From the NCBI RefSeq assembly GCF_011039205.1, contig NZ_JAAKEL010000004.1:224564-288563 (forward strand): a DNA stretch of 64,000 nucleotides, in the 5' to 3' direction. How positions within the stretch are numbered: the stretch's first letter is position 1; each line of letters opens with the position of its first letter. A program made the position numbers and the translations under genes. Positions 26,368 to 33,932 of the stretch are shown piece after piece. The stretch comes from Dysgonomonas sp. ZJ279 (GTDB taxonomy: Bacteria > Bacteroidota > Bacteroidia > Bacteroidales > Dysgonomonadaceae). The notes beneath the pieces were generated by a model. The model saw nothing but the letters and a program-made list of their open reading frames with translations, made no database searches and had not been told where the DNA came from.

Positions 26368-27441
26368 ATGCCAAAGAACAAAGAACAGCTATACAGTGGG
26401 GAGTATTGGAGTAGATTTTTGATTAGTCCCAGATACAGGATAGTCAGACATCTAATACTTCTCATCATCCTATCTTCAATACTATTGCATGGATTTCTCG
26501 TTGATCTTAATCAGATAATGGATTATAATTTGGTTACATACTTATTTATACTCCTCACGCTAACTTTCTGGGGCTTAATATGCCTAAATATTTATGTTTT
26601 AATACCGAAATTATTATTCAAGAATAAGTTTAAGGCATATATTCTTTCTTTCTCGGGAATTATATTTCTCACGCTATCTATTACTCTTACTTTAACCTAT
26701 AGGACGGAGCAGAACCTCCAAGTAGCAGATCGAATTCTCAAATCAGATTCCCAGTTTATTGCTTTTCTTATTGCAAACACACTTGCAATTGCTTTCTATT
26801 TTTTTGCTTTTTCATTTACCGTATTTCTACAACGATGGATGTTACACGATCAGCAAATTAAACAGTTGGAAAAAGATAAATTAGAAACAGAACTCAAAGA
26901 ACTCAAAAGCCTTATTCAGCCTGATTTTCTTTCGCGAATGCTTAATAAAGCAAATGTTTTAGCAAAAAAAGATCAGGAGAATGCATCATTGCTACTACAT
27001 AAATTGAGCCATCTATTACGGTATCAATTATATGACAGTACAAGAGATAAGGTACTACTAAGTGCTGATATTTCTTTCATTAAAGATTATCTTAATTTGG
27101 AGAGAGTACATAGCAATAACTTTGATTTTACTGTAATTGCTAATGGAAATACGAATCAGGCATTGGTTTCGCCTCTTCTTTTTATTCCCATAGTCGAAAA
27201 AGCAATTAAATATATAACCGTCAATAAATTAGATAGAGATCCTGTTATTGAAATCATTTTTGAATTAAAAAAAGATATGCTTTATTTCAGTTGCATATAT
27301 CCTTTGGCTAGCACTAAACAAAAAGAAATAGAGCCAGATGATCTATCTCGAAGACTAGAATTATTGTACGGGAAAAATTATAAATTAATTATAGAACAAA
27401 ATGATATTAATAATATAAACAGTTTACAATTATGTCTATAA
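26368..27441 (+). CDS. Degenerate LytS/YehU-type sensor kinase (catalytic residues lost)
   Basis: This 357-residue protein has four or five N-terminal membrane helices (about 25-155), a coiled linker and a His_kinase/HATPase-like region. It aligns by eye with the next protein, its paralogue. The phosphoacceptor histidine of QINPHFLFNML is replaced (LIQPDFLSRML, D186), the ATP-binding asparagine of VENAVKH is replaced (VEKAIKY, K278), and the glycine-rich G-box before RRLELLY is absent. It therefore should not autophosphorylate and probably modulates or dimerises with the intact kinase. The reading frame is intact, which argues for retained function. It overlaps the next gene by 10 bases. Confidence 0.85.
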   Translation: MPKNKEQLYSGEYWSRFLISPRYRIVRHLILLIILSSILLHGFLVDLNQIMDYNLVTYLFILLTLTFWGLICLNIYVLIPKLLFKNKFKAYILSFSGIIFLTLSITLTLTYRTEQNLQVADRILKSDSQFIAFLIANTLAIAFYFFAFSFTVFLQRWMLHDQQIKQLEKDKLETELKELKSLIQPDFLSRMLNKANVLAKKDQENASLLLHKLSHLLRYQLYDSTRDKVLLSADISFIKDYLNLERVHSNNFDFTVIANGNTNQALVSPLLFIPIVEKAIKYITVNKLDRDPVIEIIFELKKDMLYFSCIYPLASTKQKEIEPDDLSRRLELLYGKNYKLIIEQNDINNINSLQLCL

Positions 27442-28496
27442 AGAATAATGGGCAGACTGCTGTACTCTCCAATTTGCTGGTAAATCCTAAATTCAAATAT
27501 TTTAGATACCTATGTCTGATTGTTGTATTAGTACTTTTTGCTTATCTAAATGTATTTTCAGGCTTCAAGGGAAGAGGACTTTTCTATGCATTTATTCTTA
27601 GTTTGCCCGCATTTGCATTTCCCATATATATTAACATATATCTATTGATTCCAAGGTATCTAGTGAAGAACCTGTTTTCTAGATATGCCATTTTATTCGC
27701 AATTGCTATCTCCATTGCTCTTTTGGGTCTAGCAATATCACTAAACTCTATACCAGAATATTATAGAATTATTGAAGATGATGCCTGGCTTGAGGACTCA
27801 CTTTCTATAATTAATATTGCGTTTGCGTTTGTAACTCTTTCACTTATCGTTGTGGGTACTACCAGTGTAGAATTATTCCGCAGATGGACACTCTATGACA
27901 AACAAATCACCGAACTGGAAGAGACCACCATGCAATCGGAACTCCAACAATTAAAGAATCAGATCAACCCACACTTCCTATTTAACATGCTTAATAACGC
28001 AAATATATTAATGAAAGAAGATCCTGGCGAAGCATCGCAGATGTTGGTAAAGTTAAATGATATGCTACAATATCAACTAAATGATAGTACACGCAACGAA
28101 GTATTTCTCAGTGCAGATATCCAGTTCCTTACAAGTTTTTTAGATTTAGAGAAAATTCGCCGTGATAATTTTGAATATATTGTATCGAAAGAAGGTGATA
28201 TCCATAATATACAAATACCGCCCTTACTCTTTATTCCATTTGTAGAGAATGCGGTGAAACACAATCCCGATAGTAATAATCTGTCTTATGTTCACTTGTA
28301 CTTCGAAGTCCAAAATAACGAACTTTCGTTTATTTGTGAAAATTCCAAACCTGCAATTCCGATAAAAAAAGAACAGGGTGGGCTAGGGTTATCCAATATA
28401 AAGAGAAGATTAGAGTTATTATACAATGAAAACTACTCTTTATCGTTTAATGAAACAGAAATAACCTATACTGTAAATCTGCATTTAAAATTATGA
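27432..28496 (+). CDS. LytS/YehU-type sensor histidine kinase
   Basis: The protein has 354 residues: five membrane helices in the first 150, a short coiled coil (LEETTMQSELQQLK), then the His_kinase domain with the phosphoacceptor in NQINPHFLFNMLNN (H181). The HATPase domain follows with N-box VENAVKHN (N273) and glycine-rich GGLGLSNIKRRLELLY. It has no extracellular sensor domain, so the signal probably lies in the membrane. Its stop overlaps the start of the response regulator gene by four bases. Confidence 0.9.
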   Translation: MSIKNNGQTAVLSNLLVNPKFKYFRYLCLIVVLVLFAYLNVFSGFKGRGLFYAFILSLPAFAFPIYINIYLLIPRYLVKNLFSRYAILFAIAISIALLGLAISLNSIPEYYRIIEDDAWLEDSLSIINIAFAFVTLSLIVVGTTSVELFRRWTLYDKQITELEETTMQSELQQLKNQINPHFLFNMLNNANILMKEDPGEASQMLVKLNDMLQYQLNDSTRNEVFLSADIQFLTSFLDLEKIRRDNFEYIVSKEGDIHNIQIPPLLFIPFVENAVKHNPDSNNLSYVHLYFEVQNNELSFICENSKPAIPIKKEQGGLGLSNIKRRLELLYNENYSLSFNETEITYTVNLHLKL

Positions 28497-29200
28497 ACTG
28501 TATTATAGTAGACGATGAGCCGTTAGCTCGCAAAGGAATAAAATTGTTAGTCGATCAGATACCTCAACTGCTATTAGTTGGCAGCTTCAATAGTGCAACT
28601 TCTGCATCAGAATTTATGGAAGCTAATCCTGTAGATCTGATATTTTTGGATATACAGATGCCCAATATAACAGGTCTTGAATTTGCCCGCAATATACCCA
28701 AAAGCACATTAGTTATTTTTACTACCGCTTATGCCGAATATGCGCTGAATAGCTACGAAGTCGAAGCGATAGATTACCTGATAAAACCTGTAGAGTTTTA
28801 TAGATTCGAGAAAGCTGTAAATAAGGCAATAACTTATCAGGCTTTATTACTAAATAAGAAAGATGATATAGAAAATATAGAGAATGAATATATTTTCATC
28901 AAATCAGAACGCCGGTTTTTTAAAGTCAACTTTAAAGATATCCTCTTTATTGAAGGATTGAAAGATTATGTTATCGTCCAGCTCGAAGATCAACGGATAA
29001 TCACTAAGATGAATCTGAAAACAATCCATGAGGAATTGCCTAAGAGTACATTTCTGAGGGTAAACAAATCGTACATAATTAATAGCCAACACATAGACTC
29101 GTTCGACAATAATGATATTTTTCTAAAATCATACGAGATATCGATTGGAAACAGTTATAGAGAATCTTTCTTGGCTGATTTTGTGATGAAGAAACGTTGA
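28493..29200 (+). CDS. LytTR-family response regulator
   Basis: The protein has 235 residues. The receiver domain (1-120) has the acidic pair DDE (7-9), the phosphorylated aspartate D53 (IFLDIQMPN), the threonine in FTTAYAEYA and the lysine in DYLIKPV. The LytTR DNA-binding domain (about 135-235) includes ILFIEGLKDYVIVQL and the TFLRVNKSYIIN motif. It is the output partner of the intact kinase just upstream. Its targets are unknown, but the outer-membrane gene at 25403 is an obvious candidate. Confidence 0.9.
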   Translation: MNCIIVDDEPLARKGIKLLVDQIPQLLLVGSFNSATSASEFMEANPVDLIFLDIQMPNITGLEFARNIPKSTLVIFTTAYAEYALNSYEVEAIDYLIKPVEFYRFEKAVNKAITYQALLLNKKDDIENIENEYIFIKSERRFFKVNFKDILFIEGLKDYVIVQLEDQRIITKMNLKTIHEELPKSTFLRVNKSYIINSQHIDSFDNNDIFLKSYEISIGNSYRESFLADFVMKKR

Positions 29201-29226
29201 ATAAATCAGTCTTTAGCTAATAAAAG

Positions 29227-29278
29227 TTCGGATAATTAGACGATTTTACATTGTTTAATTATCCGAAGTATATTTTAT
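29227..29278. terminator. Terminator between the regulator and betaine-transport genes
   Basis: TTCGGATAATTA (29227-29238) and TAATTATCCGAA (29256-29267) form a perfect 12-bp stem, with AT-rich flanks on both sides. The two neighbouring genes converge here. Confidence 0.7.
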
Positions 29279-29279
29279 A

Positions 29280-30113
29280 TTAGTCAAAAAAGTTCAGCTC
29301 ACTTTTATGTTTATCATAAAATTTCTTAGCTCCCACTTCAGGATCTCGATCAATAGCAACATCATTCATTAATTCATTTACTAACTTTTCGTCCAACGAA
29401 AACTTACTGAAGAAACTTGCTAATTCGGGTTTGTCTTCAGCAAAACCTTTTCGAGATATAGTTTCGATTCTATCAGTTGGATATACGCCTTTAGGATCAG
29501 CTAAAGGTTTCAAGTCAAAATCCGACCAAATAAAATGGGGCTTCCATCCTGTTATTACAATCCACTCACTATGGTTTACAGCTTTCTTTAATGCTGTTAT
29601 CATAGACGTTTCGGATGATGCCATTTGTTTGAAGTCTAATCGATATTCTTCAATTGCGATCTCTGTATTCTTATAAATACCTGCGCCGGAAGCTATACCA
29701 TATATTTTTTCTCCGAATTTATCTTTATTCTCATTCAATTCTTCAATTGAGTTTATATCTACATAGGTGGGAACAACCAGACCTGTAATACCATCATTAA
29801 AAATAGTACCTAATACATCGAGTTTCTTTTCGTAGCGATCCCAATAATTTTTATGTGTATAAGGCAACCATGCACACATATAAATATCTGCATCTCCACG
29901 TGACAGTGAAGCGAATATAGGTCCCGGTTCCAATCTTTTGAGCCTTACAGTATATCCTTTATCTTCCAGCATCACCTTAGCCAGGTAAGTGAACGAAATA
30001 CCATCTGCCCAGTTAGGATATAATATTAACACATCTTGTTTGGTTCGACGTTCACACGACGAAGCAAGAATGAAAAGAGGCAATAACAATAATAATAGAT
30101 ATTTTTTCATCAT
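29280..30113 (-). CDS. opuAC: Glycine betaine/proline ABC transporter, substrate-binding lipoprotein
   Basis: It captures compatible solutes outside the inner membrane. Starting at the ATG at 30113 gives about 277 residues with a lipoprotein signal (LFILASSC). An in-frame start further upstream would add 24 residues before the signal and run into the permease gene. The binding-protein fold shows LLYPNWADGISFTYL-like (ILYPNWADGISFTYLAKVML) and a tryptophan-rich site (ITGWKPHFIWSDF, DIYMCAWLPYTHK) suited to a cation-pi box for quaternary ammonium compounds. The ATG overlaps the permease stop (ATGA), so translation is coupled. Confidence 0.85.
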   Translation of the reverse strand: MMKKYLLLLLLPLFILASSCERRTKQDVLILYPNWADGISFTYLAKVMLEDKGYTVRLKRLEPGPIFASLSRGDADIYMCAWLPYTHKNYWDRYEKKLDVLGTIFNDGITGLVVPTYVDINSIEELNENKDKFGEKIYGIASGAGIYKNTEIAIEEYRLDFKQMASSETSMITALKKAVNHSEWIVITGWKPHFIWSDFDLKPLADPKGVYPTDRIETISRKGFAEDKPELASFFSKFSLDEKLVNELMNDVAIDRDPEVGAKKFYDKHKSELNFFD

Positions 30114-30991
30114 TTTGCTACCTCCTTCTTTTGACCCACCGATTGTGTCATCCGATCTAATATTATAGCTAAGATAACAATACATAAACCGGCTTCGAAC
30201 CCAAGGGCAACATCTGCTTGTTGAATCCCTGCATATACACTTTCGCCCAGTCCTCCTGCGCCGACCATTGATGCGATAACAACCATAGATAAGGCAAGCA
30301 TGATTACCTGATTAACACCTGCCAAGATTGTTGTCATAGCCAGTGGGATTTGTACTTTCCACAATGTTTGTCCTTTAGTACAACCAAAAGCAACCGAAGC
30401 TTCTACAATCTCTTTAGGTACTTCTTTTATACCTAGTGCTGTCATCCTAACAGCAGGAGGGAGAGAAAATATTACTGTTGCTATTACTCCGGGCACATTC
30501 CCAACAGAAAAAAATAAAATAGCCGGAATAAGGTATACAAAAGCAGGCATTGTCTGCATAAAATCGAGAATAGGCCTTACAACTGCGTATGCTTTCTTAT
30601 TGCGGGCACACCATATACCCAGTGGAATACCTATCAACAAAATAATCAGTGTTGCAACAACTACCAATATGAATGTTACAATAGTTTCTTCCCAAAATCC
30701 CATTAAATAAATAAGCGTAAGCCCTAATATACAAAAGAGAGGCAATCCCAAAAGATTATTTGCATTCTCTTTCGTAATCTTACATTTTTTAATCGTTTTA
30801 CTTTTAATAAAAAAAGCAGCTAATGCAAATAATAATATTATCACATAAAAAGGTATCGCTAACATCACCTCTTGTAATATATCTACACAATTTTCTATTA
30901 TAATCGTAATTTGCCGAAAAATGGGAGTTCCCACATCTGATAGCCAATCGACAAACTGCTCTACATATTTTCCTATATTTAATCTTTCCAT
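30110..30991 (-). CDS. opuAB: Glycine betaine/proline ABC transporter permease
   Basis: This 293-residue ProW/OpuAB-like inner-membrane permease has about six or seven helices. The ABC-permease loop that contacts the ATPase is visible around EASVAFGCTKGQTLWKVQIP (about 206-225). The helix FMQTMPAFVYLIPAILFF is typical of the family. It is the middle gene of the import operon, with ATPase upstream and binding protein downstream. Confidence 0.9.
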   Translation of the reverse strand: MERLNIGKYVEQFVDWLSDVGTPIFRQITIIIENCVDILQEVMLAIPFYVIILLFALAAFFIKSKTIKKCKITKENANNLLGLPLFCILGLTLIYLMGFWEETIVTFILVVVATLIILLIGIPLGIWCARNKKAYAVVRPILDFMQTMPAFVYLIPAILFFSVGNVPGVIATVIFSLPPAVRMTALGIKEVPKEIVEASVAFGCTKGQTLWKVQIPLAMTTILAGVNQVIMLALSMVVIASMVGAGGLGESVYAGIQQADVALGFEAGLCIVILAIILDRMTQSVGQKKEVAK

Positions 30992-31036
30992 ATTTTAATT
31001 ATTTAGTCTTTAGAGACTGTTTGAATATTGCAAATC

Positions 31037-32254
31037 TTAATTTGCATTTTCTATTATTGTTTGTACTTCGTCATTATCATATCCTGTAACCATAGACACT
31101 ACATCAGAATGACGAATGTAACCCACCGGTCGGTCGCGCTGATCAACTACAGCCAAAGGATATTTCTGATTGATAAATAAGGGTAATAAATCCGAAACGG
31201 AATTATCTTCTTGTACTTTTGGTATTTCAATCAGAATAGATTCCATATCCTGGTCTCTGAGTTCTATTTTCTTAAGCACATCTTTCTCCCGTATATATCC
31301 TCTAAAGCAATTATTTTTGTCGACAACAGGAAGAAAGATTACACGGAAGCGTTCCATCAATCGCAGAGCCGAGGCGGGCCCATCTTTACCAAGTTGTATA
31401 CGGGCTTTGAATGGTTCCTGAATAGATGATGCCGTTATAATCTTTGCCATATCGACATTGCCGATAAAAGCTTTCACATAATCATCCGCAGGATTCATTA
31501 AGATATCTTCCGATGTACCTTGCTGCACAATTACACCATCTTTCATTATGGCGATTGTGTTACCCAGTTTTAGCGCTTCATCTAAATCATGAGTAATAAA
31601 TATAATCGTCTTTTTAAGTTTTTGTTGTATCTCTATCAATTCATCCTGCATCTGATTTCTTATTAATGGGTCTAAAGCACTAAAGGCTTCGTCCATAAGT
31701 AAGATCTGCGAATCGGTAGCCACTGCTCGGGCGATACCTACACGCTGCTGCATTCCGCCACTCAATTGGTGAGGGTAGGAGTTCTCATATCCCGAAAGAC
31801 CAACCAATTTTATAACATCTTCTGCTTTTTTATTCCTTTCTTGTAACGACAAACCCTGTGTTTCCAAACCAAAAGCCACATTATCTAAAATAGTACGGTG
31901 AGGCAACAAACCGAAATGTTGGAAAACCATTCCTATCTTACGACGGCGAAGATCTAATAAAGAACTTTTATCCATTTTAGTAACATCCTCCCCATCTATA
32001 CATATCGAACCAGAAGTGGGTACATTAAGCATATTAAAGCATCTCAACAAGGATGATTTACCACTACCAGATAGTCCCATAATAACGAATATTTCACCTT
32101 CATTAATGGTCAGATTTACGTCGTTTACTGCTGTCGTACATTTGGTTTTAGCATGGATCTCTTTTTTAGACCTTCCGCTTTTCAACATTTTCATAGCTAG
32201 CTTCTTAGCCGGCCCAAAAATTAGGTACAAATTTTTTATCTCAATTTTATTCAT
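31037..32254 (-). CDS. opuAA: Glycine betaine/proline ABC transporter ATPase with CBS domains
   Basis: The 405-residue ATPase has Walker A GLSGSGKSSL (60-69), the Q-loop region VFQHFGLLPH, signature LSGGMQQRVGIARA (about 162-175) and Walker B ILLMDEAFSALD. The C-terminal 130 residues (about 275-405) are two CBS domains, as in OpuA, where they switch transport on in response to ionic strength. This supports an osmotic-stress importer. It precedes the permease gene by 45 bases. Confidence 0.9.
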   Translation of the reverse strand: MNKIEIKNLYLIFGPAKKLAMKMLKSGRSKKEIHAKTKCTTAVNDVNLTINEGEIFVIMGLSGSGKSSLLRCFNMLNVPTSGSICIDGEDVTKMDKSSLLDLRRRKIGMVFQHFGLLPHRTILDNVAFGLETQGLSLQERNKKAEDVIKLVGLSGYENSYPHQLSGGMQQRVGIARAVATDSQILLMDEAFSALDPLIRNQMQDELIEIQQKLKKTIIFITHDLDEALKLGNTIAIMKDGVIVQQGTSEDILMNPADDYVKAFIGNVDMAKIITASSIQEPFKARIQLGKDGPASALRLMERFRVIFLPVVDKNNCFRGYIREKDVLKKIELRDQDMESILIEIPKVQEDNSVSDLLPLFINQKYPLAVVDQRDRPVGYIRHSDVVSMVTGYDNDEVQTIIENAN

Positions 32255-32323
32255 ATTTTAAATTATATATGTTCAGATATATTTTATATTTATAGTTGTG
32301 TTATTGTAAATAGCTTGATCGTG

Positions 32324-33499
32324 TTAGAAGTAATAACCCATGTTTATATTGAAGCGGCTATTCCATCGCGCATCACTCTGCCCTTCGCCCAATCCTTCTC
32401 CAAAATTGGACGTCAGCCACGGTTGATTTTTCCCTAAAGCATAGTCTATATGTGTATAAACAGGTCCTGATACAATCAATACTCCCGGTATAAAATGCTG
32501 GGTGGAATAATATTGTTTCTTGCTTTTATCTACGATGGAATAATCCATATATGGCTGAATACTTTTAACAAATCGCTTGTTTATCGGTATTATATAAGAT
32601 AATCCTGCCAGATATATTTTGCCTTGAGTAGCCACATCGTAGGCTGCTCCGTAAGCAGCCATTTGCAGAATATCTAGTTTCTCTCCATTATCGGCTTTTG
32701 CATTATAGTCATATCCGATAATCTGTCCTTTGAAATTCCATCTGCCATAATTTACTACAGTATGTGCAGCCCATGTGAAACCCCAATTTCTCTCGTTTAG
32801 TTCTTTGTTATAGATACTTCCCAATTGTCCTGATAAACCCAATTCTAAGTAATTTGTTATTTGATAACGAATACGAGTATTAAATTGATCCAATTCCCGG
32901 ATATTAGCCTCCAACAATTCACCGTTTGCATAGCCAGTAGTAGGGACGACAGCATAAGAAAATCGGCTGTTACCAACAGCGTTATCTTCCACATTAGATG
33001 GCATAAACCCTTTTGGTGCTGCCTGACGAAAATAAGCGGCTTCGAAAGTCAATTTGTTGTATCTATAGCTAAATCCCAACCCAGTATTGTAAGTATCTTC
33101 GAGTCCCATATAATATGGAATCTGAAACCACCACGAATGCGACGCAAAATCACCTATACCAAATGGTTTTTGAAATACTCCCAATTTAGCATACCATTTT
33201 TCGTCAATTTGGTAACCAATATAAGCATGATGGAGAAAGTGAACCTTAGATTCGGGGTAGAAACGATATTGAAAACTAAGATCAAATCCTTTTTTATGAG
33301 CAGCAAATGCCAGATACCAAGTATCCATTTTTATATATGTGTTAAGCGCATCATTACTCGACTCATAATTCTCAATCACAGTGTTGAAACGAACAGCACC
33401 GCCAATCCGAAGAAAATCTTTTTTTTCCGGTTCGTCAGCGTAAGTAAAAGAAGATACCGAAAGAATAAAGAAATAAGTACAAAATAATTTTCTCAACAT
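32324..33499 (-). CDS. Outer-membrane porin-like barrel upstream of the betaine importer
   Basis: The 391-residue protein has a signal peptide ending near SSFTYADEPEK (about 21). About 16 amphipathic strands follow, and it ends in FNINMGYYF with a terminal aromatic. The pattern resembles phosphate-selective-porin-like proteins (KLGVFQKPFGIGDFASHSWW). It is the first gene of a same-strand group with the ABC importer, 69 bases upstream of the ATPase. It may pass betaine or related solutes across the outer membrane, which would be inferred from the operon only. Confidence 0.7.
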   Translation of the reverse strand: MLRKLFCTYFFILSVSSFTYADEPEKKDFLRIGGAVRFNTVIENYESSNDALNTYIKMDTWYLAFAAHKKGFDLSFQYRFYPESKVHFLHHAYIGYQIDEKWYAKLGVFQKPFGIGDFASHSWWFQIPYYMGLEDTYNTGLGFSYRYNKLTFEAAYFRQAAPKGFMPSNVEDNAVGNSRFSYAVVPTTGYANGELLEANIRELDQFNTRIRYQITNYLELGLSGQLGSIYNKELNERNWGFTWAAHTVVNYGRWNFKGQIIGYDYNAKADNGEKLDILQMAAYGAAYDVATQGKIYLAGLSYIIPINKRFVKSIQPYMDYSIVDKSKKQYYSTQHFIPGVLIVSGPVYTHIDYALGKNQPWLTSNFGEGLGEGQSDARWNSRFNINMGYYF

Positions 33500-33525
33500 A
33501 TTGATATATGTTTGCTAAATCCACT

Positions 33526-33547
33526 TATACCTTACATGTAAGATATA
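33526..33547. promoter_or_regulatory. 22-bp near-perfect palindrome upstream of the porin-betaine operon
   Basis: TATA-C-CTTACATGTAAG-A-TATA is symmetric except for one central-flank pair. The inner 12 bases are a perfect inverted repeat. It ends 27 bases before the porin start, so it overlaps the expected promoter and is a candidate operator for an osmotic regulator. Confidence 0.5.
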
Positions 33548-33932
33548 ATAGGAACTACAAAAGTGTTAAATCGAAATTGAAACACTAAGGTGCATAACTG
33601 ATATAACGGGACAAATCATCTCAAATGATTATCAGAGTCCTCGGACGTTATGCTTTATTAATAAATAGAATTCAGACTTTCCGATAGGTCATTGCCAAAC
33701 GATTTTTGACAAGAATAAAGTGATATGACCAAGCCTGAATAATTATAAGATTCTCTTACAATCGAGGCGAAGGTAAGAAAAAAAAGTGGTTTGTCGAAAT
33801 TTATTTAAATGCAATCTATCTCATTATCAAATTAATAATAGATTTTAGATAGTAATATATCATTGTAACCAAGAGATTTAGGTCACATAATGATGAAAAT
33901 AAATAATGCTATATTTATTTCTAATTATTTCT
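33548..33932. other. Gene-free AT-rich stretch between the betaine operon and the antiporter gene
   Basis: This is 385 bases with stops in all frames. I see no RNA gene or repeat in it. The sequence CAAAAGTG at 33558-33565, read on the minus strand as CACTTTTG, is one base from a -7 box and could belong to the porin promoter. Confidence 0.5.

Noticed and set aside
30114..30185. Longer start for the betaine-binding lipoprotein
   Set aside because: It would put 24 residues before a clear lipoprotein signal and lie inside the permease gene. The ATGA overlap start is better.
32861..33487. 208-codon open frame on the plus strand
   Set aside because: It is the antisense of the porin-like gene, which has a signal peptide and barrel pattern on the minus strand.
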